A stretch of DNA of 64,000 bases, taken from CAJXZP01 sp963974475 (lineage in GTDB: Bacteria > Bacteroidota > Bacteroidia > Flavobacteriales_G > Salibacteraceae). The notes beneath the pieces are model-generated. The model was not told the DNA's origin. It saw only the letters and a program-made list of their open reading frames with translations, and did not search any database. Both the position numbers and the translations under genes were made by a program. The stretch lies in contig CAXBCR010000017.1 in NCBI GenBank assembly GCA_963974475.1, positions 10,646 through 74,645 on the forward strand. The letters are read 5' to 3'. Shown piece after piece: positions 8,751 through 18,627 of this stretch; the stretch's first letter is position 1, and every line of letters begins with the position of its first letter.

Positions 8751-9302
8751 CTAGTTGTTTTTTAATACTTTAATTGCTTGAAGGATATGGCGTTCGTTAT
8801 GATAAATAGTGACCCGTAAAGCATCACCCAACTTAATTTTAATCCATTTTGAAATGGTGATTTTAATTTTCACTTTATTCAAATTTTTGCTTTCGGCCAT
8901 TTTTAAGACTTCTAAGAAGCTTTTTTGTTGATCCATGAACGTATTCAAGATGTCCTTGCTTAAATCCGATTTAGCAGGCGCTTTGTCGACAGGCGACTGC
9001 ATTTTACTCTTTCCTACAGTGGGGTGCATGGCTTTTGCGAATATATTGCCTACAAAACCCGGGCTAAAATGGGAGCTAGGCGGAAGAGAGGAATCATTCA
9101 TAGCCGCATTCAATTCCGGCAGGTAATAGTCTCCGTATTTATTTAGATGGTCAATGCATTGCAAAGCACTCCAAGTCTCTGGGTTTGGATGGTCGTTAAG
9201 CTTTTCTTCACGTTGCTTTACCAGTCGTTTGGCTTCTTTAATACAGAATTCGGTTTTAGTTTTTAAATCGTTTAATAAAACGGAGGTATCAATTTTTGCC
9301 AT
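8751..9302 (-). CDS. DinB-superfamily / DUF1569-like protein
   Basis: The 183-residue product is all-helical in appearance and carries the spaced histidines of the DinB-like four-helix bundle: 'ALQCIDHLNKYGDYY' near residue 55 and 'IYHNERHILQ' near residue 168, where a divalent metal would bind. Related proteins include thiol transferases and metal-dependent hydrolases, but the substrate here is unknown. Its TAG stop directly abuts the GTG of the FAD/Fe-S dehydrogenase, which implies coupled translation. Confidence 0.7.
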   Translation of the reverse strand: MAKIDTSVLLNDLKTKTEFCIKEAKRLVKQREEKLNDHPNPETWSALQCIDHLNKYGDYYLPELNAAMNDSSLPPSSHFSPGFVGNIFAKAMHPTVGKSKMQSPVDKAPAKSDLSKDILNTFMDQQKSFLEVLKMAESKNLNKVKIKITISKWIKIKLGDALRVTIYHNERHILQAIKVLKNN

Positions 9303-9620
9303 CGGTATTTGCTATCGTTTAAAACCCAAATGTATGTAAATAGGGGTGAATAGGGCGTCATCGTTGATAACTATGGAAAAATTAAATGCGAGCCAAAAAC
9401 TGAATGCATTTATGAAATGGATTTGCGCGGGTTTTAAGTCAACATAGCGGATACATGAACCTGGGATGCGCTTTTGAAGTCTAGTTTTAAGGAGACCAAA
9501 CCCGCGACTAAATCTGCAAATCATGGATTTAACACTAAACCGGTATTTTATACTAACCAATATCCTTTTGATAAGTAGTGAAAAAGATTACATTTACCAC
9601 CTACTATAAAACGAATAACT
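9303..9620. other. Intergenic region with a long-range inverted repeat
   Basis: About 318 bp between divergent genes. The longest frame, an 82-codon minus-strand frame, has no family features and I do not accept it. A 9-bp inverted repeat CGCGGGTTT (9426-9434) / AAACCCGCG (9498-9506) brackets 63 nt. A promoter for the plus-strand gene lies at 9567-9596. Confidence 0.45.
9567..9596 (+). promoter_or_regulatory. Bacteroidota-type promoter for the Ig-like repeat protein
   Basis: A TTTG box (9567-9570) is followed after 18 nt by TACATTTA (9589-9596), one base off the TAnnTTTG -7 consensus. The start codon follows 24 bp later. The spacing agrees with the other promoters called here. Confidence 0.5.
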
Positions 9621-11363
9621 ATGATGAAAAATGTACTTTCAAAATCATTAGTTGGAGCACTTTTAGTTTCTTCAACCGTTGTAATGGCGCAGGAACCACA
9701 ACAACCTACCCATGAAAAAAGAGTATATGTAAATGACGGAAACACGTATGTTCAAAAATCGTTACCTCTTTATTTTATGTTTTCTACCTCTAAAGGAGGA
9801 ACTCAGTATCCTTTAACTAGCAAAGCATCAGCAGAATATGCGGACCCAATGCACTTGGATACCGAAGGGCTGAATTACATGAGAAGTAAATGGGCGGTGG
9901 ATGCAAATGGTAAAACAGTGAGTCCGAAAGAGGAAGTATTATATGAGTTATATGCCGATGGGTTAGCACCTGTTACCAGGCTTAAGTTTTCTGGAGCGCC
10001 TATTTATCGTAGTGATAGAGTGTATTATGGACCGGGTTTACAATTTACCTTAACTTCTACCGATAAGGTTTCAGGAGTAGAAAATACATTTTATGCCCTT
10101 ACCGGTTCTTGGACTAATTATTCAGGAATTGTCAACGCTGCTAACGAAGGCGAAAACACGTTATACTATTATGCCAATGATAATGTGGGAAACGCTTCAG
10201 CTACCAAGAGTTCAAATTTTGTGGTTGATTTATCGGCTCCTTCATCTAATCACGCCATTGTAGGTATTGTGTACAATTCAAACATAATTGCACCTAGTAC
10301 TACGTTTGATTTATCACAAAGTGATAATTTATCGGGTGTGAACAGAACGATGTATTCTTTTGATGATGGATCAGATAGAAAAGAATATGGTAAAATTGCT
10401 GTTGCTGGTTTGAGTGACGGTGACCATGTATTGTATTACTATTCAGTAGATAATGTAAAGAATACCGAAACTAAAAAATCGTTTTCTTTTTACTTAGATA
10501 AAATTGCTCCTGAGGTAACAATTGCTATTAATGGTGACCAATACCAAGGCAAACAATATTTATATGTGTCCAATAGAACAATGGTAAATCTTTCAGCTAC
10601 AGATAATAAAGCGGGAGTAAACAAAATTTATTACCGTGTGGATGGGGGAGAAAGATTCGATTTTTCTTCCGATTTTAAATACCCAGACGTGAATGGAGTT
10701 CACACCGTAAAATATGATGCAACGGATAACGTTCAAAACTTAGCGGCCAACAAGTATAAAACGGTTTATGTAGATAATAAAGCGCCTCAAACAGGTATTA
10801 AGTATGGTAATCCACAGTTCTTCTCTAGAGATACTTTATTTATTAATAAAGATGCTAAAGTGAGCTTATTTGCTCATGACTACCAATCTGGTGTGAAACA
10901 AATTGAATACAGTATGGATGGCGGTAGTTTTCAAAACTACAACCAGTTTACCATTCCTGGGGAAGGATATCATACCATAAAATTTAAAACGACCGATAAC
11001 GTAAATAACGAAGAAACTGAAAAAACGTCAAACGTTTTTGTAGACAATACAGCTCCTGTAATTTACAGTAACTTTAGTATTGAACCAATTGGAAATAAAG
11101 GTGAAATGAGCATTTACCCTAACTACTCTCGTTTGTATTTGGGTGCTACCGATGACCATGTAGGGGTGAAGACTATCAAGTATTCTATCAATGATGGTCC
11201 GTTAACTTTATATTCATCTGCATCTACATTAGATATTTCTGAAAGAAATAGATTCCTTAAAAAGAATGTGAAATATTCTGTAAAAGTGATCGCGGAAGAT
11301 ATGCTTGGAAACAAAACCGAAAAAACAATTGAGTTTTACGTAGGTTTAGAAAGTGACAAATAG
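9621..11363 (+). CDS. Secreted protein with OmpL47-type Ig-like repeats
   Basis: A signal peptide (residues 1-24, ending VVMAQE) precedes a 555-residue exported part. From about residue 135 five related modules of 85-100 residues recur, each with a strand 'LYYY..DNVGN' or 'IKF.TTDNVNN' and ending in 'VD..AP', the hallmark of OmpL47/Big_12-like beta-sandwich repeats. The linkers contain 'SGV' turns typical of the family. No C-terminal type IX sorting domain is evident. Such proteins are found on the surface or in the periplasm of Bacteroidota and spirochaetes, but the ligand is unknown. A hairpin terminator directly follows. Confidence 0.8.
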   Translation: MMKNVLSKSLVGALLVSSTVVMAQEPQQPTHEKRVYVNDGNTYVQKSLPLYFMFSTSKGGTQYPLTSKASAEYADPMHLDTEGLNYMRSKWAVDANGKTVSPKEEVLYELYADGLAPVTRLKFSGAPIYRSDRVYYGPGLQFTLTSTDKVSGVENTFYALTGSWTNYSGIVNAANEGENTLYYYANDNVGNASATKSSNFVVDLSAPSSNHAIVGIVYNSNIIAPSTTFDLSQSDNLSGVNRTMYSFDDGSDRKEYGKIAVAGLSDGDHVLYYYSVDNVKNTETKKSFSFYLDKIAPEVTIAINGDQYQGKQYLYVSNRTMVNLSATDNKAGVNKIYYRVDGGERFDFSSDFKYPDVNGVHTVKYDATDNVQNLAANKYKTVYVDNKAPQTGIKYGNPQFFSRDTLFINKDAKVSLFAHDYQSGVKQIEYSMDGGSFQNYNQFTIPGEGYHTIKFKTTDNVNNEETEKTSNVFVDNTAPVIYSNFSIEPIGNKGEMSIYPNYSRLYLGATDDHVGVKTIKYSINDGPLTLYSSASTLDISERNRFLKKNVKYSVKVIAEDMLGNKTEKTIEFYVGLESDK

Positions 11364-11381
11364 TAGATTACAACATAAATT

Positions 11382-11414
11382 AAAAAAGCCTGAGATTTTA
11401 TCTCAGGCTTTTTT
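11382..11414 (+). terminator. Intrinsic terminator
   Basis: A 14-bp stem AAAAAAGCCTGAGA / TCTCAGGCTTTTTT with a 5-nt loop and a continuing T-run, 19 bp after the Ig-like protein's stop. It may also serve the convergent SRPBCC gene. Confidence 0.9.
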
Positions 11415-11511
11415 TTTTGCTGTAAGTACTTAATAATAATCGTAATCTCTTGTTGGTAAGGCTTAAAATAATGGTTTACGCCTCGTTATATTTTACCTTG
11501 AAACCATTTAG

Positions 11512-11961
11512 TTACTTAGATTCTAGATACGTTTTAATGTCATTTAAATCTTTGAGCAATGCTTTTTTCATGGGTGACTTAAATAGAAACCCAAGGCATG
11601 TAGAGAATATCTTTACGGGTAAGGTTTGTGCTTTGGTGGTTAGCGACATGGAAAGTTTTGTGAACTCACCTGATGGTGCTACCGTTAATTTGGATACATA
11701 TACCGAACCATGGCTTTCGGCCCGGGTTTGGTAAAACTGATTTTCAGTATAGTCTGTTATCCACATGGTTTCGGTAGCTTCTTTTCCAAACATAACTCGG
11801 GTTTCTATCCATTTAAAGCCAACAAGTGTATCCTTAGGTTCCTCCAACACCTTGATTTCAGTTATGCTTTCCATGTAGTTTGAACAATTCTTAAAATCAA
11901 TAATTGCGTCCCATACTTGGGGAACTGGTCTGTTTATTTCTACAAATACGGATATTTCCAT
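11512..11961 (-). CDS. SRPBCC (START-like) family protein
   Basis: The start at 11961 gives a 149-residue protein beginning 'MEISVFVEINRPVPQVWDAI', the characteristic first strand and helix of the SRPBCC/polyketide cyclase fold. The frame is open for 15 more codons upstream, but the family begins here. It ends with the long C-terminal helix 'MKKALLKDLNDIKTYLE'. The fold forms a hydrophobic pocket for lipids or other small ligands; the ligand cannot be predicted. It lies 61 bp after the hybrid kinase on the same strand, so it may be the last gene of the signalling cluster. Confidence 0.75.
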   Translation of the reverse strand: MEISVFVEINRPVPQVWDAIIDFKNCSNYMESITEIKVLEEPKDTLVGFKWIETRVMFGKEATETMWITDYTENQFYQTRAESHGSVYVSKLTVAPSGEFTKLSMSLTTKAQTLPVKIFSTCLGFLFKSPMKKALLKDLNDIKTYLESK

Positions 11962-12022
11962 TTCTCTCGTTTTAGCATTTATTCTGTCAAAAAGCGCAAA
12001 ACACAAACCTAACTCATAATGA

Positions 12023-14734
12023 TTACGGTTTCGTTACATACTTCTTAATTAATAGAAATAGATTCTCTTTGTTAATGGGTTTTGAAATATAATCCGTACA
12101 ACCTGCTTCTAGCGCATTTTTTTTGTCGGTAACAAATGCAAATGCCGTTTGTGCAATAATTGGGATGGTAGGATTGAATTTCCGTATTTTTTTGGTAGCC
12201 TTTAAACCATCCATAACCGGCATTTTTACATCCATCAAAACCAAAGCGATTTCCGGGTTGTTTTGAAGCGCCTCAATGGCTTCTTCACCATTTTGGGCAT
12301 GGTGAACAACTATTCCAGTGGGAGTGAGGATGGTTTCTAGATATAGGAAGCTTGTTTCATTGTCTTCTGCTATGAGTAGTTGTGTACCCGGTTCAAATAG
12401 AATGGTTTGTTCTTGTATTTGGTTAGAAATTGTTTTCGGTTTTTCGGTTGTGGAATGATTTGGTATGGAAAAGAAAAATGTTGTTCCTGTATTTACGGTA
12501 GATTCAAACCACATTTTCCCTCCTAATAATTCGGAATAAGCTTTAGAAATAGACAAGCCAAGTCCGGTACCCTCATGTCCACGTGTAATTTTGGAATCTG
12601 CTTGAACAAATCGTTCAAAAATAGTGGCGTGTTTAATTTCAGGGATACCCACCCCCGTATCCTTTACGTAAAAAATAAAGTCATTATTCTCTGGAAAACA
12701 ACCGAATTCTATATTGCCATGCTCCGTGAATTTTAACGCGTTATTGATTAGATTGGTAAGAATTCCATGAATTTTATTGCTATCGGTAACCACTTCCATT
12801 TGAGAAGGGTTTAGATGACAATTCAATTTTAAGGTAAGTCCTTTTTTCTCGGCTGTATAATGGAAGAAATCGAATTCTTTTTGTAGAATTTCTGGTATGT
12901 TTTCTGGGTTCATACTCAACTCTACGGTACCTGATTCTATTTTAGAAATTTCCATTAAATCATTAATGGTATTGAGCAATCGTTGGCCGCTTTTTTCAAC
13001 AATGCTTATATATTTCTCTTGGTCACTTCCCGATAGAACTGGGTTTTTGAGCAGTCCGATAAAACCAAGAATCCCATTCATAGGAGTACGAATTTCATGA
13101 GAAATATTTTGAAGGAATGCCGTTTTTAATCGGTTGCTTTCTTCTGCCATTTCTTTAGCAATGATGAGTTCGCTAATGGATTTTTTTCGTTCTGTAATAT
13201 CCGATTTCACTGCAAGAAAATGCGTTATTTCACCTTCTCTATTTTTTATTGAAGATATAGACGCTTCCTCCCAGTACAAGGTACCATCTTTACGTTTGTT
13301 CTGAAATTCACCCTGCCACTCGGACCCTGAAGTAATGGTTTTCCATAAATTTTCATATTCCAAATCATCGGTATATCCAGATTTTAAAATCCGTGTATTT
13401 TTTCCAACTACTTCGGGTAAAGTATAGCCAGTAATTTCAGTGAATTTAGGATTAACGTATTCAATATTACCTAAAGTATCGGTAATTACTATAAGCACAG
13501 GGCTTTGTTCAACGGCACGTGAAAGTTTTCGTAATTCATCCGAAATCGTTTTACGTTCGGAGATATCTCTAGTCACCCCTACGATTCCTGTTGGCTTATT
13601 ATTTTCATCCACCACTAATGAAGCTTTTACTTCCGTCCAAATAGTGTTTTTATCTTTCTTAATTAACTCTAATTCTACCGTTTTTTGAATCGGTTTTATT
13701 TCCTGACTACTTAAATTTTCCGAAAGCATTTCGGTTAGCGAGGTTTTGGCAATTTGATAGGAGGAAGGGGTTAAAACTTCATTTAAATCTTGATTTATTG
13801 CTTCCTCAGGCTCAAATCCTCTCAATGATTTGATGGCTGGACTCATATAAGTAGGGCGTAACTCCATATCGAGCGTAAAAATCACATCTCCCGAATTATC
13901 TGCCAATAACCGATATTTCATTTCCTTTTTTACTAAGGCTTCTTGTTTAAAAACAAGTTCGCAATGTTGGTAGGAATTAATGATAATAGATGGAAGACGA
14001 AATAAATAATCGCCATCTTTGGTTAGGTAATCATTTGCACCAAGTTTTAGCGCTTGTACTGCCAATTCTTCGGTACCTTGACCGGTAACGAGAATAATAG
14101 GAATACATAATTGCAAGTTTTGACGGATGGTTTTAATCAAATCAATGGCACTCATACCTTGCAATCGATAATCCATTAAAAGAACCTTGTACTTGCTGGG
14201 GTCGGTGGTTAAAATATCCAATGCTTGTTCACCAGTTTCAACCGTATCAATATGAATGAAAGGGGCATATTTTGATAAATGCCGAACCGTTAAATTAATG
14301 TCGATGGTATGATGTTCTAAATACAATACATTAATAAATTCTGATTTAAAGGCATCTATTTTTTTAAAATTGGCAATAGCTAAATGGATAACATTAGGCA
14401 GGTTGGAAATATAGCCTTCCTTTTTAACAATATAATCATCAGCTCCCGATTTTAAAGCAGTAACAGCAGTCTCTTCATCACCGGTACCCGTGAGCATAAC
14501 TACTGGAATATTCAGATTTTGTAATCGAATTTTATGAAGGAGTTCTAATCCGTTCCCATCCGGCAAATTCAAATCAAGAATCGCCACATCAAATGAAGTA
14601 TTTTCACTCAGTAATTGGGTAGCTTGAGCAATGGTAACCGCCAGTTCAATTTTACATTCTGTAAAATGTTTTTTAAGTCCTCTAATCGTTAAATCGGCAT
14701 CGGTGGTATTGTCTTCAAGAAGTAAAATTTTCAT
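12023..14734 (-). CDS. Hybrid sensor: REC-REC-PAS-PAS-HisKA-HATPase-REC
   Basis: With ATG at 14734 ('MKILLLEDNT') the protein has 903 residues. Two receiver domains come first ('ILDLNLPDG' and 'LLMDYRLQG' hold the phospho-Asp), then two PAS domains, then HisKA with the H-box 'ISHEIRTPMNG'. An HATPase_c follows with N-box 'NLINNALKF' and G-box 'GTGLGLSIS'. A C-terminal receiver ends the protein ('LMDVKMPVMDG', 'SKPINKENL'). Having receivers on both ends suggests several phosphate inputs and outputs within one soluble protein; no membrane segment is seen. The upstream frame extension overlaps the preceding gene and is rejected. Together with the two genes upstream it forms a phosphorelay. Confidence 0.9.
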   Translation of the reverse strand: MKILLLEDNTTDADLTIRGLKKHFTECKIELAVTIAQATQLLSENTSFDVAILDLNLPDGNGLELLHKIRLQNLNIPVVMLTGTGDEETAVTALKSGADDYIVKKEGYISNLPNVIHLAIANFKKIDAFKSEFINVLYLEHHTIDINLTVRHLSKYAPFIHIDTVETGEQALDILTTDPSKYKVLLMDYRLQGMSAIDLIKTIRQNLQLCIPIILVTGQGTEELAVQALKLGANDYLTKDGDYLFRLPSIIINSYQHCELVFKQEALVKKEMKYRLLADNSGDVIFTLDMELRPTYMSPAIKSLRGFEPEEAINQDLNEVLTPSSYQIAKTSLTEMLSENLSSQEIKPIQKTVELELIKKDKNTIWTEVKASLVVDENNKPTGIVGVTRDISERKTISDELRKLSRAVEQSPVLIVITDTLGNIEYVNPKFTEITGYTLPEVVGKNTRILKSGYTDDLEYENLWKTITSGSEWQGEFQNKRKDGTLYWEEASISSIKNREGEITHFLAVKSDITERKKSISELIIAKEMAEESNRLKTAFLQNISHEIRTPMNGILGFIGLLKNPVLSGSDQEKYISIVEKSGQRLLNTINDLMEISKIESGTVELSMNPENIPEILQKEFDFFHYTAEKKGLTLKLNCHLNPSQMEVVTDSNKIHGILTNLINNALKFTEHGNIEFGCFPENNDFIFYVKDTGVGIPEIKHATIFERFVQADSKITRGHEGTGLGLSISKAYSELLGGKMWFESTVNTGTTFFFSIPNHSTTEKPKTISNQIQEQTILFEPGTQLLIAEDNETSFLYLETILTPTGIVVHHAQNGEEAIEALQNNPEIALVLMDVKMPVMDGLKATKKIRKFNPTIPIIAQTAFAFVTDKKNALEAGCTDYISKPINKENLFLLIKKYVTKP

Positions 14735-14766
14735 AAATCTTTCAATTAAAAATAAAAAAGGGGGGC

Positions 14767-15195
14767 TTACATGGGTTTGTTTAGCACCCTCCAATACAAG
14801 TCGATGTGATCTGCTACATCAAGAAACTTATCGAAATCTACTGGTTTAACAATATATGAATTAGCTCCCGATTCGTATGCTGTTTTTAAATCAGAAGCTT
14901 CTGCCGAAGTGGTCAAAATCACAATAGGAATAGTTTTAAATTCGGAATGGGATTTAATTTTTTTCAGGACATCCAATCCATGAATCTTTGGCATATTTAA
15001 ATCGAGTAAAATTACTACGGGTTTTGGTTCCCCCTGTTCCCATTTTTCCAAAAATTGCAGTGCTTCCTCTCCGTCTCTTGCTACCTGTATAGGATTTGTT
15101 AGTTTTTTTGTAGCAAATGCGCGCAGCGTCAAATCCAAGTCTATGGGATTATCTTCAACAATTAAGATGGGATTGTTTGCGTTATCTGATGACAT
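14767..15195 (-). CDS. Single-domain response regulator
   Basis: 142 residues consisting only of a receiver domain: acidic pocket 'LIVEDNPIDL', phospho-acceptor Asp in 'ILLDLNMPKIHG', Thr in 'ILTTSAEA' and Lys in 'IVKPVDF'. There is no output domain. This Rcp1/CheY-like class commonly passes phosphate between kinases. It starts 4 bp after the stop of the PocR kinase and ends 32 bp before the hybrid kinase, so it is the probable link between them. Confidence 0.9.
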   Translation of the reverse strand: MSSDNANNPILIVEDNPIDLDLTLRAFATKKLTNPIQVARDGEEALQFLEKWEQGEPKPVVILLDLNMPKIHGLDVLKKIKSHSEFKTIPIVILTTSAEASDLKTAYESGANSYIVKPVDFDKFLDVADHIDLYWRVLNKPM

Positions 15196-15199
15196 AATA

Positions 15200-18100
15200 T
15201 TACTTTTTAGGAATTTCTAAATAAAATGTGGAACCTTCGCCTGGGGTACTTTCTGCCCAAGTCTTTCCCTTTATTCTTTGCATTGCTTTACTCACCAAAG
15301 CTAAACCAACCCCGGTTCCGGGATAGTCCTCTGCCCGTTGTAGGCGTTGGAAAATTTCAAATATCTTGGAATGATAATCCATATTGAAACCTATTCCATT
15401 GTCGGTAACACTAATAACCCACGACTGTTGGTTTTCAGTAAGCATTATTTTAATGAATGGCTTAACTTTATTTTTGGTAAATTTAATCGCATTCTCAAGC
15501 AAGTTTCTAAGCGCGATGGAAAGGCCTTTGCTATCTGCCTTAATTTCAATTTCAGGTACCTCAATTTGGACTTTAAAATGACTGTTTTCCAAATCAATGT
15601 GATAAGGAATTATTAAGGTTTGGATCAATTCTTTAATTTTTATGACTTCAATACTCAACTGACTCCTTTCTAATTTTGAATAATCTAAAAGGTCATCAAT
15701 AAGTTGGTGCATTTGAGAGGTAGAACTGCGAATCGTTTGAATAAATGTCTGTGCTTCTTCGTTAAGGTCGTTTTTATATAAATCGAAAAGCAATTTACTG
15801 TAACCATCAATTCCTCTTAACGGAGCCTTTAGATCATGCGAAACGGAGTAAGTAAATGTTTCTAATTCTTTATTAGCTCGTTCTAGCTGAGCGGTACGTA
15901 ATAACACCCTTTTTTCCAAGTCTTTATTTAATTGTTTGATTTCCGCTTCATGTTTTTTGCGCTCTGTGATATCGGTAAAAAAGATGGCAATTCCCTCATC
16001 TGTTGGGTTTATTCTGTTTTCAAACCATTTATCGTAGGGTGGGTAATAGTCTTCATATTGTAGATAAACCCGCTCATTCATTACTTTTTCATACATTTTA
16101 TGAAACGGTTGACCCACACCTTCTGGAAATTCAACCCAAATATTTTTACCAATCATGTCTTTGGCATTTCGGTTAAACATTTTTGCAGCATTATCGTTCA
16201 TATAGGTATAACACCAATTTTTGTCTAAGGCCACAAAAGCATCCGACATACTTTCCAAAATGTCATGCAAATCTTTATTGATTATTTTGATTTGTTCTTC
16301 AACAATTTTGCCTTTAGTAATATCTATGCTAATTCCAGAAGCACCAGTCACAATGTCGTTATTTATTATGGGATTTAATGATGTTTGGTAATAGCGTAAG
16401 CCAACATTTTTTATATCATGAGCAAACTCAAAAGTGATGTTTTCACCGGCAAATACTTTTTCAAAAGTGGGTATCCAAAAATCAGCTTCTTCTTTGGTAA
16501 GCCTATCTTTTGAACTCATTCCCTTTTTTAATTTAATATTGTACTGGCCATTTATAATGTCCTCGTATTTTTTATTAAAAATAAGGTAGTTATAATCGAG
16601 GTCAATGGACCAAATTGCATCTGTTCGGTTGTCAATTAATGATCTTAAATTAGCAGCAACTTCTCTATAATTTGACTCGGCTTGGTTTCTTTTGGTAAGG
16701 TCGGTAAAAAAACCATAGTATTGACTCACATTACCTTCGTTATCAAAAAACGGATTTACGGTTAGTTCAATAGGAATTTTATGGCCCTTTTTATGCAGGT
16801 ATTCTTTCTGATACGTAACGGCTTTTTTAGTTTGATGTAAAATTTCTAATTGTTTAATCTCGTGTTCTACCCATTCTGGAGGTGTGAGTACGGTATTCCA
16901 TTGTATTCCATTCAATTCTTCTTTGCTATAACCGGTCAGTTCTTGAAATGCGTCATTAAATAGCCCTAAGGTGCCATCTAAATAACCCATTGCAATGGCT
17001 ACCGAAGCGTTGCGAATAATATAGGAAAGGAGTTGTTCTTGCTGTAAAAGGGTGTTTAATTCATCAATAAGATTTTTATACGCTGAGATATCGATGATGG
17101 TTGCAATAAAATATAGCAACTCACCCTTTTCATCTCGAATCACCGAAACGCTAACATCAGTCCAAATTAATTCTCCATTTTTACATAAATATCGCTTTTC
17201 AAATCGTGCCGTATCGTTTTCTCCTTTTATTAAAGCATCTAATTTGGTTTCAACTTCTGGAATTTCCGATTCTGGGGTTATTTCTTGCCATTTTTTGCCT
17301 TGTAATTCGGTACGGGTGTAGCCTAATAATGTACAAAATGCCTCATTTACATTCATTTTCCCAGAAGGTAGAGTAATAGATTTACCTACGTTGGCGGATT
17401 CAAATATAGACTTGAATTTTGATTCGCTGAGTTGGAGTAGCTCTTGTGCTTGTTTTTGCGCAGTGATATCTAATAGTAGAATAATTGAGAATTCCTTATC
17501 ATTAATGATGATAAGCTCCGCAGAAGTAAGAATGTTTTTTTTGTCGCCACTTTTGGTGAAAATTTGGGTTTCTAATAGATGAATTTTTCCTGTTCTTAAA
17601 AACTCGGATCTAAGTTTTTTGCGATTTTCTTTATCAATAATTTTTAACTCTTCCAGATCATGGCCAAGCATTTCGTTTTTGGAAAAACCTAATAATTGGC
17701 ACCAATTGTCATTTACTTCGGTTACTTTTCCTGTACTAACCTCTGCTATGAATATGGCAATAGGACTCGATTTAAAGATTTTTGAGAATCGCTCTTCGCT
17801 TTCTTTTAGGGTTTTATTGAGTTCTATTTGCTCCAATTTTTGAAAACTCATCTCAAAAATTAGTTGAGTCATGTCAAGCAAAAAGTTCATTGCATCTAAG
17901 GCTTTGTCCTTTGTAATTACCGGAACATTTTTAAGTGCTTGGAAATATTCCTCTTCATCAAATCCGTGCTGTTTCGCTTGCTTTTTAAAAAAATCAAGTT
18001 CTGGTTTTTCTAAAAATAACTGCCCAGAAAATAAGTTTGCCACATGCTCTCCTTCTACAACCACAGGAACCACAATATCTACCAAACCATTCAAGCAATT

Positions 18101-18346
18101 GTGGAAATAGGGCATTTGGTCGGCAGAAATGTTTTTGATTAATTCCGCATCACTTAGTTTACATTTATTTAAAGTCACAGGGTGTAAACAGTGAAAATTT
18201 GAACAAATCTGCCTACCGTCCGATTTGGATAAAACAGTACCATCTAGGTTTGAAATAGCACATACAAACCCGGTTGATTTATTGAAGCCTTGGAGCAATG
18301 AATTGAGTCGCTCAAAGTCAATTAATTTTAAAATTTTGGTTTTCAT
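15200..18346 (-). CDS. PocR-domain multi-PAS sensor histidine kinase
   Basis: The start at 18346 (MKTKILKLIDFE) gives 1048 residues. Residues up to about 165 form a PocR ligand-binding domain with conserved Cys and His residues ('CSNFHCLHPVTLNKC', 'YFHNCLNGL'), a fold thought to sense small hydrocarbon derivatives or redox state. About five PAS/PAC units follow ('VTEVNDNWCQLLGFS', 'GKMNVNEAFCTLLGYT', 'TLGLFNDAFQELTGYS' and others). The C-terminus is HisKA ('TYSVSHDLKAPLRG') plus HATPase_c ('LENAIKF', 'GTGVGLALV'). There is no membrane segment, so sensing is cytoplasmic. The 18-codon upstream extension is hydrophobic and unsupported. It is the first gene of a three-gene phosphorelay. Confidence 0.9.
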   Translation of the reverse strand: MKTKILKLIDFERLNSLLQGFNKSTGFVCAISNLDGTVLSKSDGRQICSNFHCLHPVTLNKCKLSDAELIKNISADQMPYFHNCLNGLVDIVVPVVVEGEHVANLFSGQLFLEKPELDFFKKQAKQHGFDEEEYFQALKNVPVITKDKALDAMNFLLDMTQLIFEMSFQKLEQIELNKTLKESEERFSKIFKSSPIAIFIAEVSTGKVTEVNDNWCQLLGFSKNEMLGHDLEELKIIDKENRKKLRSEFLRTGKIHLLETQIFTKSGDKKNILTSAELIIINDKEFSIILLLDITAQKQAQELLQLSESKFKSIFESANVGKSITLPSGKMNVNEAFCTLLGYTRTELQGKKWQEITPESEIPEVETKLDALIKGENDTARFEKRYLCKNGELIWTDVSVSVIRDEKGELLYFIATIIDISAYKNLIDELNTLLQQEQLLSYIIRNASVAIAMGYLDGTLGLFNDAFQELTGYSKEELNGIQWNTVLTPPEWVEHEIKQLEILHQTKKAVTYQKEYLHKKGHKIPIELTVNPFFDNEGNVSQYYGFFTDLTKRNQAESNYREVAANLRSLIDNRTDAIWSIDLDYNYLIFNKKYEDIINGQYNIKLKKGMSSKDRLTKEEADFWIPTFEKVFAGENITFEFAHDIKNVGLRYYQTSLNPIINNDIVTGASGISIDITKGKIVEEQIKIINKDLHDILESMSDAFVALDKNWCYTYMNDNAAKMFNRNAKDMIGKNIWVEFPEGVGQPFHKMYEKVMNERVYLQYEDYYPPYDKWFENRINPTDEGIAIFFTDITERKKHEAEIKQLNKDLEKRVLLRTAQLERANKELETFTYSVSHDLKAPLRGIDGYSKLLFDLYKNDLNEEAQTFIQTIRSSTSQMHQLIDDLLDYSKLERSQLSIEVIKIKELIQTLIIPYHIDLENSHFKVQIEVPEIEIKADSKGLSIALRNLLENAIKFTKNKVKPFIKIMLTENQQSWVISVTDNGIGFNMDYHSKIFEIFQRLQRAEDYPGTGVGLALVSKAMQRIKGKTWAESTPGEGSTFYLEIPKK

Positions 18347-18581
18347 ATTTCGGTGGATCAAAAATCCTTGTAAAGTTAACCATGAATTAGTCAAAACCAA
18401 ATGAATAGCCGTCTTTTCGCTAGTCGTAAATAAACTAATTAGAGGGTTGTTTATTTACAAATTTTTGAGTGAAATGGGTCGGTATTTAGCCAAAGAATTA
18501 AGTAACAGATAAACGCAATTACCTCAAACAAGAAACATGGCTATGAGAGAAGTCTCCTAAAAATTAGCAATTTAAAAGGAA

Positions 18582-18618
18582 AAACCCCTTCAATGAATAA
18601 TTCCAATTGAAGGGGTTT
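18582..18618 (-). terminator. Intrinsic terminator of the phosphoglucomutase gene
   Basis: A 13-bp perfect stem AAACCCCTTCAAT / ATTGAAGGGGTTT with an 11-nt loop, 9 bp after the end of the minus-strand gene. Confidence 0.85.
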
Positions 18619-18627
18619 ATATACGGT

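Noticed and set aside
9312..9560. 82-codon minus-strand frame before the Ig-like protein
   Set aside because: It overlaps the promoter region of the plus-strand gene and shows no protein-like pattern.
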